Shown here piece by piece: positions 1-7,054 of a stretch of DNA of 32,435 nucleotides (the stretch's first letter is position 1; the number at the start of each line of letters is the position of its first letter). Position numbers and translations under genes: made by a program. Origin of the DNA: Candidatus Cloacimonadota bacterium (lineage in GTDB: Bacteria; Cloacimonadota; Cloacimonadia; Cloacimonadales; JAFGVF01). Below the pieces are notes generated by a model. It did not search any database and had not been told where the DNA came from. It was given only the letters and a program-made list of their open reading frames with translations. The stretch covers positions 1 through 32,435 of the forward strand of contig JAEKNW010000320.1 of the NCBI GenBank assembly GCA_016838885.1, read 5' to 3'.

Positions 1-125
1 TCTTTTAGCAAAATAACTTACAGAATTTGAAGGCATATAATATATATATTCCTGAAAATTATGGAAGTTACTTTTGCAAAAGAAGATAGTGCTATTCGCA
101 AAGGTCTACTGCATTATTTGGGTTA
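1..125 (-). repeat. Foldback repeat copy A (L-end side, cut by window edge)
   Basis: The stretch ends with the reversed L terminus TCTACTGCATTATTTGGGTTA (about 105-125). Bases 1-53 are identical to the last 53 bases of the window. Joined to the right window end it rebuilds one complete element of the family seen intact at 3818-3985. The arm at 54-104 is nearly complementary to the arm at 32359-32435, so the whole element can fold back on itself. Confidence 0.9.
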
Positions 126-127
126 AA

Positions 128-313
128 GTATTGAATATCAGTTAGATAATCTGAACAGTCTCCACTCATTGATGAGGAAACTAGTGCAGGAGCTTACGTC
201 TTGTCTGGAATGGAAGAAACTCAAATGAACAGAAAGTTGCTTCAGGACTTTATTTCTGCAAAATGGAAACTAAAGAAAAAAGTGTTACTAAGAAAATGAT
301 TCTCATGAAATAG
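128..313 (+). pseudogene. 3' remnant of a secreted-protein gene (C-terminal sorting domain)
   Basis: Frames 2 and 3 together read LIDEETSAGAY, then, after an apparent one-base deletion near 196-199, RLVWNGRNSNEQKVASGLYF and a final KMILMK before TAG at 311-313. This is the tail of the FlgD-like/type IX-type sorting domain; the C25 protease in this window ends with a nearly identical VASGVYFYKM...KMILMK. Upstream of about 165 the frame is littered with stops, and the similarity ends at the edge of repeat copy A, so the rest of the gene is missing or lies beyond the window. There is no start codon or ribosome binding site. It is most likely a repeat-associated truncated gene. Confidence 0.75.
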
Positions 314-374
314 TTGACAGAAAAAGTAGTTAATCAATAGTATAATACAGAGGGAGGATGTCCTCTCTCTGTAT
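314..374 (+). promoter_or_regulatory. Candidate promoter and 5' UTR hairpin of the beta-helix gene
   Basis: TTGACA lies at 314-319 and TATAAT at 341-346. The 21-base spacing is too long for a classic sigma70 promoter; TAGTAT at 338-343 would give 18. Overlapping the -10 region, 345-358 and 361-374 form a 14-base inverted repeat (ATACAGAGGGAGGA paired with TCCTCTCTCTGTAT, one G-T pair). It could be an operator, or a hairpin at the 5' end of the mRNA. No U-run follows it. Confidence 0.4.
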
Positions 375-398
375 TCATTTCAATAAATAGGAGACCTT

Positions 399-2849
399 AT
401 GTATAAAATAAACATATTAATGCTAATATTGCTAATGTTCAGCATTAGTCTTTCAGCCACAGTATTAGAAGTTGGCTTAAACCAAGATTTTACCTACAAT
501 ACTATCCAATCTGCTGTTGATGCGGCGGTAGATTATGACACAGTTTTAGTTCACCCCGGGAGATATATTGAAAATGTTGAAGTTTTAGAGAAAAGTCTTA
601 CCCTAGGGTCTCTATTTCTAACAACAGGTGATGAAGCATATATAGACTCAACTATAATTGATGGGAATGATGAGGATACTGTTCTTAAGATTTATCATAA
701 TAGATATGTTCCTGAATTAAAATATATCAAAGTAAATGGACTTTCAATAACTGGTGGTAACACCTTGACTGACCATTTTAATGAAAATGAGGGTAGAAAT
801 TATAAGGGAGGAGGAATTAATATTCTAGGGTATAGTTACCTTGATTCTGAGTTTTCATCAGTCGAATATTGCAAGATTTTTAATAATACATCTTCAACAG
901 GAGGTGGAATTGCAATTTTTGAGTCAAATATATGTATTAAAGCTTGCGAAATCTTTAATAATAACGGAGGTCGTACTGGTGGAGGTATCTATAGTGTGGG
1001 AATAGATTACCAATTAGAATTATCAGAAGCATATCCTAATTCTGTTTATAATAACAGTGCCGGTAAGGGCAGAGATGTTTATATAGAACCTGTAAATAGT
1101 AATCCTGCTTATTTAAACGGACTTTATTTTGATAAAATTTCAGTAGCTCCTGAAGGTGATTTCTCTCATTACTATTATGTTTCAGATGTAATAGAATGGG
1201 ATGGAGAGTTAACTTACAATGAATATGTTTATGAGAGAATAGAAGCAGATCTATATGTTTCTCCCACTGGCAATGATAATAACACCGGCTTAAGTCCAGC
1301 TCAAGCACTAAAGACTATTTCTAAGGCATCTTCCTTATTAAAAGCTCGGGCTAATGGGGATTATAATATTATCCATGTTGCTCCCGGATTATATTCTCCG
1401 GATACCACTGGAGAGATATTTCCTATAAGTATGGATAGAGGGACAAAACTTGTCGGTGCCGGTTCAGCTGATACAATCTTAGACGGAGAAAACCAGATTT
1501 GTAATTTTTTCTATCTTGAAGATAACAGTGATATTTCAGTATCAGGTTTTAGCTGTAAGAACTTATATTCAAGAGCTGGCTGGGCAGGAATTGTAAGGGC
1601 AAACAATGTTGAGAGTTTACAGATGAAAGATCTTAATATTGAGAATATTCATACTGATGGTGTTTTTGTTATCTTATACTCAAGTAATATATTGGTTGAA
1701 GATATTAATTTAAAAAATTATAATTATGATGGCTTTATAATCGCAGCATCTCAAGGTATAGTTCATAATATATGGGCAGATAGTCTTAATGTTACAATGG
1801 AAGTAGAGGGTCAGCCTGGATCTATGCCTTTTCTGATTGATCAAGGTAGTTATAGAATCTCCAATATAGCCGTAACTAATTCTGTTATTCCAGGAGGAAG
1901 AGCTTTTAGTTATGGAAGTGATTTGAGTGTAAGTGATGACTTTGTAACAGTTAATAATCTATTAGTAGCAAATTGTTCTTATACTCCTCTAGATTGGAAT
2001 TACACAACAGTGGGTTTTATAGGAGAACACTTACCCCAAATGAAAGTGAATAATATGACCTTAGTGAATAATACCAATAACTGGCCAATATTAGGTGTTC
2101 GAGGGGATGTTAAAATAAGGAATTCAATTTTTGATAATCCTAACAGTTCTTATGAAATTTATCTGATGGACCCCGCTGAATTACCCATCCCCGGTACATC
2201 AGCCCTTGATATAGATTACTCTTTGGTCAGGGGTGGTATAGATGCATTAGTAACGGATTATGATGAGGAATGGATTCTAAATTGGGGAGATAATATGCTG
2301 GATGTAGATCCTGTTTTTGCAGGAGGTGATGAGACTTTGTGGTCATCTTATTTCTTAGCTGAAGATTCACCATGTATTGATGCAGGAATACCTGATACAA
2401 CAGGCTTTTATATGACTGCTATGGACTTAAATGGTTGTGAAAGAGTTTATGGCTCAGCAGTAGATTTAGGATGTTTTGAATATGGTGCCCCTGTAGGAAA
2501 TAATGATAATGGCCAAATAGAAGCTGTGCAAAATAAGATTATGATTTATCCCAATCCGGCTCAGCTTAATAATGGATTAAAAGGTGTAACTACAATAGAA
2601 TTTACTTTGAAAGGAGCTAAAGCTAAGGATATTAGAGTGGGAGTGTATAACATAAAAGGTCAGAAAGTAAGAGATTTAAGAGTCGGAGAGAGCTTTTATA
2701 ATAACTTAAAAGCAGATGATCCTACTTATAGTTTACACTGGGACCTAAAGAATAATAGAGGCAAAAATGTTACCAGTGGTATTTATTTTATTAAAGCTGA
2801 TGATGGTAATGGCCATTCTGTGGTTACAAAATCTTGTGTGATGAAGTAG
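399..2849 (+). CDS. Secreted parallel beta-helix protein with C-terminal sorting domain
   Basis: The 816-residue protein starts with a signal peptide (residues 1-20, ending SLSA). Residues 28-235 resemble a right-handed parallel beta-helix, with a TIQSAVDAA opening, VHPGRYIENV, and repeated GGG/NN turns. A second module from about 284 opens with LYVSPTGNDNNTGLSP, the DUF1565/pectate-lyase-like pattern of surface proteins, and runs to about 700. Residues 715-816 are a FlgD-Ig/type IX-like sorting domain: IMIYPNPAQ, VGVYNIKGQKVRDL, NVTSGIYFIKA. It is probably exported and anchored or released at the cell surface. The repeated DUF1565-like fold suggests binding or cleavage of a polysaccharide, but no catalytic residues can be assigned. 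AGGAG at 388-392 supports the start. Repeat copy B begins 5 bases after the stop. Confidence 0.85.
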   Translation: MYKINILMLILLMFSISLSATVLEVGLNQDFTYNTIQSAVDAAVDYDTVLVHPGRYIENVEVLEKSLTLGSLFLTTGDEAYIDSTIIDGNDEDTVLKIYHNRYVPELKYIKVNGLSITGGNTLTDHFNENEGRNYKGGGINILGYSYLDSEFSSVEYCKIFNNTSSTGGGIAIFESNICIKACEIFNNNGGRTGGGIYSVGIDYQLELSEAYPNSVYNNSAGKGRDVYIEPVNSNPAYLNGLYFDKISVAPEGDFSHYYYVSDVIEWDGELTYNEYVYERIEADLYVSPTGNDNNTGLSPAQALKTISKASSLLKARANGDYNIIHVAPGLYSPDTTGEIFPISMDRGTKLVGAGSADTILDGENQICNFFYLEDNSDISVSGFSCKNLYSRAGWAGIVRANNVESLQMKDLNIENIHTDGVFVILYSSNILVEDINLKNYNYDGFIIAASQGIVHNIWADSLNVTMEVEGQPGSMPFLIDQGSYRISNIAVTNSVIPGGRAFSYGSDLSVSDDFVTVNNLLVANCSYTPLDWNYTTVGFIGEHLPQMKVNNMTLVNNTNNWPILGVRGDVKIRNSIFDNPNSSYEIYLMDPAELPIPGTSALDIDYSLVRGGIDALVTDYDEEWILNWGDNMLDVDPVFAGGDETLWSSYFLAEDSPCIDAGIPDTTGFYMTAMDLNGCERVYGSAVDLGCFEYGAPVGNNDNGQIEAVQNKIMIYPNPAQLNNGLKGVTTIEFTLKGAKAKDIRVGVYNIKGQKVRDLRVGESFYNNLKADDPTYSLHWDLKNNRGKNVTSGIYFIKADDGNGHSVVTKSCVMK

Positions 2850-2854
2850 GGGAT

Positions 2855-2928
2855 TAACCCAAATAATGCAGTAGATCTTTGAGAATAGCACTATCTTCTC
2901 TAAAGCTCTACTGCACCATTCGGGTTTA
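2855..2928 (+). repeat. Foldback repeat copy B (short form, 74 bp)
   Basis: It runs from an L terminus (TAACCCAAATAATGCAGTAGA) to an R terminus (TCTACTGCACCATTCGGGTTTA). The middle of the element is deleted: the outer arm sequence passes directly from CACTATCTTCT to CTAAAGCTCTACTGC. It fills the gap between two convergent genes and supplies the TAA stop of the minus-strand gene at 2926-2928. Confidence 0.9.
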
Positions 2929-3723
2929 AGGAAATAATTCATCAATAAAATCACAAAAGATAGTAAAATCCTTGCCTACATTTCTCTGAAAGTCCTCACT
3001 TATATTGAACATATTTTCATCAATTTGAATATCAAAATTTTTATTTTCGGCTTCCATCTGTGTTAATTGTTTCACACAACAAGAGCACATCAAGTTGTTA
3101 GGAGGGTAAAATTTATCCCAAAAGGGGTCATCAATTTTTCTAACAATTCCATCTAACCCGACCTCTTTGTGATTTAACCGGCAATTCTCACTAAGAGTAT
3201 ATTTAAGAAATGGATAAATATCTTTTTGCACTTGGATATTTTGCCATTTAGCAGCAGCTCTGCCTTGTCTTAAAGCAAAATCAAAAGCAAGTAATAAATA
3301 TTTTGGATTATTTGGTTCATAACTCTTTAAGGATAAATTTCGAAGAAAGTCTGAAAAAAGAATACTGTCTTTTTTTGCCTCTTTGATATCGGCTTTTAAA
3401 ATATCCAACATAATTTGGGTATGCATAGAAGAGATTATAACAATCTCTGCCCTAATGTGATGAAAAGCTTTGATATCCTCATGACTGTAAAAATAGTCAA
3501 CGTTCGATTTATCATAATTTACATCGGGTTCAGGTGCAAAGTAGGGCTCTCTAACTTTAATGTATTCTAAGCGAACAATTTGATAAATTTCATCAAAAAT
3601 AGTCAGGTATAAATTCGTTGGAAAAGAGATATCTGCTATTTCATCATAGTTTTTATAGTTTAGTAGATTTTCTTTAAATTCTTCCAGAGCTTTGATAGTC
3701 TTAGGTAATAGACTTTTTGCCAT
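2926..3723 (-). CDS. Orphan phage Mu gpF-like head-morphogenesis domain protein
   Basis: The 265-residue protein has the signature of the phage Mu F/SPP1 gp7 minor head protein family (PF04233 type). Residues 174-222 read YTLSENCRLNHKEVGLDG, then DDPFWDKFYPPNN and CSCCVKQL. This matches the family pattern of a W/Y-x(n)-R-x2-H-x2-L-DG core followed by DDPFWDxxYPPNxxxCxC. The LRQGRAAAKWQN helix at 152-163 matches the preceding family helix. Such proteins are minor capsid/morphogenesis factors in phages; the residues suggest a metal-binding core. No portal, terminase or capsid gene is adjacent, so this is a stranded phage gene or one recruited to another job. The start is ATG at 3723, with AAGGAGGAG just upstream. 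A TTG six codons earlier lies inside a repeat end and is not favoured. Repeat copies flank the gene. Confidence 0.75.
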   Translation of the reverse strand: MAKSLLPKTIKALEEFKENLLNYKNYDEIADISFPTNLYLTIFDEIYQIVRLEYIKVREPYFAPEPDVNYDKSNVDYFYSHEDIKAFHHIRAEIVIISSMHTQIMLDILKADIKEAKKDSILFSDFLRNLSLKSYEPNNPKYLLLAFDFALRQGRAAAKWQNIQVQKDIYPFLKYTLSENCRLNHKEVGLDGIVRKIDDPFWDKFYPPNNLMCSCCVKQLTQMEAENKNFDIQIDENMFNISEDFQRNVGKDFTIFCDFIDELFP

Positions 3724-3732
3724 ACTCCTCCT

Positions 3733-3748
3733 TAAACCCAAATAATGA
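3733..3748 (+). repeat. Solo L terminus of the foldback repeat (C')
   Basis: TTAAACCCAAATAATG matches the L end of the repeat family and then diverges. Read on the minus strand, its GGGTTTAA runs directly into the AAGGAGG Shine-Dalgarno sequence of the phage-like gene. Confidence 0.7.
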
Positions 3749-3756
3749 AGTTGATA

Positions 3757-3793
3757 AAATCGCTAATAAGCCAAAAAATCAGCTTATTAGCGA
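3757..3793 (-). terminator. Hairpin, likely terminator after the M42 peptidase unit
   Basis: An 11-base perfect stem (TCGCTAATAAG at 3760-3770, CTTATTAGCGA at 3783-3793) has a 12-base loop. On the minus strand it is followed by TTTTATC; on the plus strand a run of eight T follows a few bases later. It lies downstream of the M42 gene and upstream of the phage-like gene, so it should separate their transcripts. Confidence 0.6.
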
Positions 3794-3817
3794 AGCATAT
3801 TTTTTTTATTTTACTAT

Positions 3818-3985
3818 TATCCCAAATAATGCAGTAAACCTTTGTGAATAGCACTATATTCTTCTACAAAAGTAAGCTACATAATTTTCATGAATATATA
3901 TGTTATATGCCTTCAAATTCTGTAACTTATTTTGCTAGAAGAATATGCACTCTTCCCTAAAGTTCTACTGCATCATTCGGGTTTA
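3818..3985 (+). repeat. Foldback repeat copy C (full length, 168 bp)
   Basis: This is the only full-length copy lying wholly inside the window. L terminus at 3818-3836, R terminus at about 3964-3985. Its arms are largely complementary; for example ATATTCTTCTA in the left arm pairs with TAGAAGAATAT in the right arm. The centre is an AT-rich ATATATATG tract. It overlaps the 3' end of the M42 peptidase gene. Confidence 0.92.
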
Positions 3986-5003
3986 TATATTCAACTAATA
4001 ACTTTAAGGTATTCTCTACCCCACTTTTATGAGTTCTTTCATATCCATGAGAAGCAAACACTCCCGGTCCGATTAAGGCATGTCTGATATCATAGCCGGC
4101 ATGAAGGGTAGCTTCCACATCAGAGCCATAGCGAGGATAAATATCAAGAGCATGGTTTAGTTTCATAGTTTCAGCAATCCTGATTAAATCATTTGTAAGA
4201 TCAAAATCATAAGGGCCTCCACTATCTTTCACACAGATGGAAACTTTATACTCATCAGTAGTTAAATCATCACCAACGGCGCCCATATCAACAGAAATCA
4301 TATCTGTCGTATCTTGGGGAATACCTGCAGAACCACCATGTCCAACTTCTTCATAAGTAGTAAAGAGGAGTGAGACTTTTCTGGAAAGAGTAATTTCTTT
4401 ATCTGCCACCATTTTAGCTAAGGATATTAATAATCCTGCAGAAGCTTTATCATCTAAGTGACGGGATTTAATAAATCCTGATTTAGTAACTTTAGTACGA
4501 GGGTCAAAGGAGATAAAATCTCCAACTTTGATACCTAGTTTTTCAACATCTTTTTTAGAAGAAACTTTTTCATCAAGAATAATCTCAACAGTTTCGTCAT
4601 TTCTGGTCATGGAGCCAACATCACTATAAACATGGACAGCAGGGTGAACTAAATAGGCAGTACCTTCGTATTCTTTGCCGTCTCTGGTATGAACAATAAT
4701 ATTCTCATTTTCGATATTATTTTCCGGGAAGCCACCAATTTTTGTGTGTCGAATTCTACCATTCCCTTTTATAGATCTCACCATTGCCCCAAGGGTATCT
4801 ACATGAGCAGCTAAGATAAGATGGTCTCCCTCTCCCCCAAGAGTAACAAGGACAGCTTTCTTTCTAGTATAAAGCGGAGTAAAGCCGAGATCTTTAAAAA
4901 TCTTCATTAAGTACTCTGTAGCTTTTTGAGTATAGCCTGAGGGACTAGGAATATTGCATAGGTTAACAATCTGTTTAACAGCAAAATCTGTATATTTTTT
5001 CAT
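3957..5003 (-). CDS. M42 family metallo-aminopeptidase
   Basis: The 348-residue protein belongs to the M42 glutamyl/leucyl aminopeptidase family: dinuclear metal peptidases, often large tetrahedral assemblies, that trim peptides in the cytoplasm. Visible ligands and catalytic residues are H67 and D69 (AAHVDTLG), D184 (HLDDKASAG), E218/E219 (TTYEEVGHGG), D239 (SVDMGA) and H325 (THKSGVENT). The usual family C-terminus is reached near residue 340. The last eight residues (NPNDAVEL) and the TAG stop are encoded by the R terminus of repeat copy C, so the native 3' end has been replaced. It is the last gene of a unit with the DUF6485 and ABM-like genes, 9 bases after the former. Peptidolysis fits an amino-acid-fermenting lifestyle (inference). 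Confidence 0.93.
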   Translation of the reverse strand: MKKYTDFAVKQIVNLCNIPSPSGYTQKATEYLMKIFKDLGFTPLYTRKKAVLVTLGGEGDHLILAAHVDTLGAMVRSIKGNGRIRHTKIGGFPENNIENENIIVHTRDGKEYEGTAYLVHPAVHVYSDVGSMTRNDETVEIILDEKVSSKKDVEKLGIKVGDFISFDPRTKVTKSGFIKSRHLDDKASAGLLISLAKMVADKEITLSRKVSLLFTTYEEVGHGGSAGIPQDTTDMISVDMGAVGDDLTTDEYKVSICVKDSGGPYDFDLTNDLIRIAETMKLNHALDIYPRYGSDVEATLHAGYDIRHALIGPGVFASHGYERTHKSGVENTLKLLVEYINPNDAVEL

Positions 5004-5012
5004 TTTGAATCC

Positions 5013-5216
5013 TTAAATTTTTTTGTCTTTAACTAATTCTGCGAAGTATTCATAGGTTCTATCCCAAGTAGCCTCTGCCTCTTTAGGGAAAAAGCACCCG
5101 GGGAGTTGTCTTTTTGAACGATGATATTCTAAGCATTCACAGCAGATACCCTTACGAGCACAGCCCGGATAAGAGCAAGAGCATTTCTGCATATTTTTGT
5201 TTTGTTGGCATTCCAT
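5013..5216 (-). CDS. Small cysteine-rich DUF6485 family protein
   Basis: The 67-residue protein carries eight cysteines, seven of them in the first 28 residues (C-x7-C-x-C-x4-C-x4-C-CxxC pattern), plus a later GCFFPKEAEATWDRTYE segment. This matches the DUF6485 family of anaerobes, whose function is unknown. The cysteine spacing suggests a zinc or iron-sulfur site (inference). Its start overlaps the stop of the upstream ABM-like gene by one base (TAATG), so the two are translationally coupled. Confidence 0.75.
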   Translation of the reverse strand: MECQQNKNMQKCSCSYPGCARKGICCECLEYHRSKRQLPGCFFPKEAEATWDRTYEYFAELVKDKKI

Positions 5217-5521
5217 TACACATCTTCCACTTCTGAATAGAGGACAGTTGACCAGATTTCAGGCTCCGGTTGTTTAGTCATGAAGGGTTCAAATTCGCTT
5301 AAGATTTTTTTAAAGACACCTGTTTTCATAAACTCTTCAGCATACTCTTTTTCTGCCCAAGTACCTATAGCCAAGGCTGTTCCATCTGCTTTAGCCAAGA
5401 ACTGCATTCTCACAAAGCCTTCTCTCTCTTCAGCTTCTTCTAAGACTTCTTCCTCCCACTTCTCAATACATTCAGCCATTTTTTCTGGCTTAAAATAGTA
5501 ACGCATTGTTGCTGTATACAT
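5216..5521 (-). CDS. ABM/dimeric alpha-beta barrel domain protein
   Basis: The 101-residue protein has the length and alternating pattern of the antibiotic biosynthesis monooxygenase (ABM)-like ferredoxin-fold family: a starting beta strand (TATMRYYF), a long acidic helix, GFVRMQFLAK, then TWAEKEYAEEF. Members act as small oxygenases, isomerases or stress proteins, and many have no known substrate; no catalytic residue is certain here. It is the first gene of the three-gene unit ending with the M42 peptidase. A purine-rich AGGAG lies just upstream of the start. Confidence 0.65.
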   Translation of the reverse strand: MYTATMRYYFKPEKMAECIEKWEEEVLEEAEEREGFVRMQFLAKADGTALAIGTWAEKEYAEEFMKTGVFKKILSEFEPFMTKQPEPEIWSTVLYSEVEDV

Positions 5522-5552
5522 AATTCATCTCCTAGGTTTAACCTTGATTATG

Positions 5553-5586
5553 GAGCAGAATTTAATCAGAAATTAAAGTTCTGCTC
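5553..5586 (-). terminator. Hairpin downstream of rmuC, possible weak terminator
   Basis: GAGCAGAATTTAAT pairs with ATTAAAGTTCTGCTC, with one bulged base and a short loop, 13 bases after the rmuC stop. There is no U-run on the minus strand, so termination is uncertain. Confidence 0.4.
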
Positions 5587-5598
5587 TCTTGTTCAGAA

Positions 5599-6972
5599 TC
5601 AATTTTCACTTGTATCAATTTCTTCATTTTTACTGGTAAGTGTCAATTGTTTTTTTGCTTTTGCTCCTAAAGCCTTCATTTTTTCAGCTTTATTTATTAA
5701 ATTTCCATTTCCGGTGGAGAGCTTTTTCATTGATGTTTCGTAGTTACTGCTTAAGTCTGAGATATTTTTTCCAATTTTTTCTAAATCATTCACGAACATA
5801 CAGAGTTTATCATACATCTTTCCACCCTCTTCAGCAATTTCTAAGACATTTCTGGTTTGATATTCACTTCTCCATATTTGCTTAATTGTTCTGAGCACAT
5901 ACATCAGAGTACTTGGTCCGACTACCATAACATTCTTATCCATGGCATCAATAAAGATCTGATTATCATTTTCTAAGGCAAGCAGATAAGCAGATTCAAT
6001 AGGGATAAACATAAGAACATGACTAACAGTGTTGATGCCATTTAGCTTGTGATATTCCTTTGCCGCTAATTCAGTTACATGTTTTTTAACTGAAGAAAGA
6101 TGTTCTTTCAAGGCTTGCTCTTTTTCTATCTCATTAGTTGCATTAGTGAATCTTTCATAGGCAGTTAGAGACATCTTGGAGTCAATGATTATATCCCGTT
6201 CTTCAGGAAGCTTTATCACAACATCAGGATATTTGTTTTTATTATCATTATCGACATAATGGGCCTGGGTAAAATACTCGATATTCTTATCCAGCCCAGA
6301 ATCTTCCAGTACTCTCTCCAGCTTCATTTCACCCCAGTTGCCTTGTTTCTTGGGGTCCCGTTTAAGAGCATTTGTTAAGTTCTGAGCTTCTTTATTGAGA
6401 CTTTCATTTAGTGAGCGTAGATTTATGATCTCACTCCTGAGAGATGCACGATCCTTGTTTTCGCTATCATAAACTTGATTAATCCTATTTTTGAACTCTT
6501 CTAACTGGATTTTCATAGGGTTTAGGAGATTAGTAATATTTTCCTGATTAGTTTCTTTGAATTTTGTACTTTTCTCTTCAAATATTTTATTGGCCAGCAA
6601 TTCGAAGTCCTTCTTTAGACTATCCTTGGCTTCAGTTAGTAAAGCAATTTTTTCAGTAAAATGTTGGTTGTTAATCCGTTCTTGAGTCTTTAATTTTTCA
6701 TTCTCTTTTAATAATTCATTATTCATTTCAAAATATCTTTTCAAGTCTTCTTTACTAGCCTCTAAAGATGAAGTATAGTAGTTTATCTGGCTCTTAAACT
6801 TTTCATTTTCGAGTTCTTTTTCTCTGTATTTATTGCTAAAATCCGTTCTAATATTTGATTCATGTATAAGTAACTGGGATTTATGTAGCTTGCGTTGAAT
6901 AACAACCCCCAAGAAGGCTCCCAGACTAGTCCCAATCAGCAAGGTTAGTAAAATAATAATCAAATCTGGCAT
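5599..6972 (-). CDS. rmuC: DNA recombination protein RmuC
   Basis: The 457-residue protein has the RmuC layout: an N-terminal membrane helix (about residues 3-24), a long coiled coil (about 40-200), and the RmuC PD-(D/E)xK-like nuclease domain (about 205-430). The domain is marked by KKQGNWGEMKLERVLEDSGL, PDVVIKLPEERDIIIDSKMS and VGPSTLMYVLRTIKQIWR. In E. coli, RmuC limits inversions at short inverted repeats, which is of interest beside the foldback repeats here (association only). GGAGG six bases upstream supports the ATG. The gap to dxr is 82 bases, so it may have its own promoter or be read from the upstream cluster. The stop is TGA. Confidence 0.93.
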   Translation of the reverse strand: MPDLIIILLTLLIGTSLGAFLGVVIQRKLHKSQLLIHESNIRTDFSNKYREKELENEKFKSQINYYTSSLEASKEDLKRYFEMNNELLKENEKLKTQERINNQHFTEKIALLTEAKDSLKKDFELLANKIFEEKSTKFKETNQENITNLLNPMKIQLEEFKNRINQVYDSENKDRASLRSEIINLRSLNESLNKEAQNLTNALKRDPKKQGNWGEMKLERVLEDSGLDKNIEYFTQAHYVDNDNKNKYPDVVIKLPEERDIIIDSKMSLTAYERFTNATNEIEKEQALKEHLSSVKKHVTELAAKEYHKLNGINTVSHVLMFIPIESAYLLALENDNQIFIDAMDKNVMVVGPSTLMYVLRTIKQIWRSEYQTRNVLEIAEEGGKMYDKLCMFVNDLEKIGKNISDLSSNYETSMKKLSTGNGNLINKAEKMKALGAKAKKQLTLTSKNEEIDTSEN

Positions 6973-7054
6973 ATTACCTCCATTAAAAATTAACTAATAT
7001 TATTATGATATTAGGGAATAACTTGTCTTTCTTAAGCTAATAATACTCCATCTT

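Noticed and set aside
1036-1308. Antisense open frame within the beta-helix gene, and similar antisense frames across the window
   Set aside because: They show low-complexity composition, no ribosome binding site and no family resemblance, and they lie opposite well-supported genes.
3724-3741. A TTG start six codons upstream for the phage-like gene
   Set aside because: The TTG lies inside a repeat terminus. The ATG at 3723 has AAGGAGGAG at the right distance.
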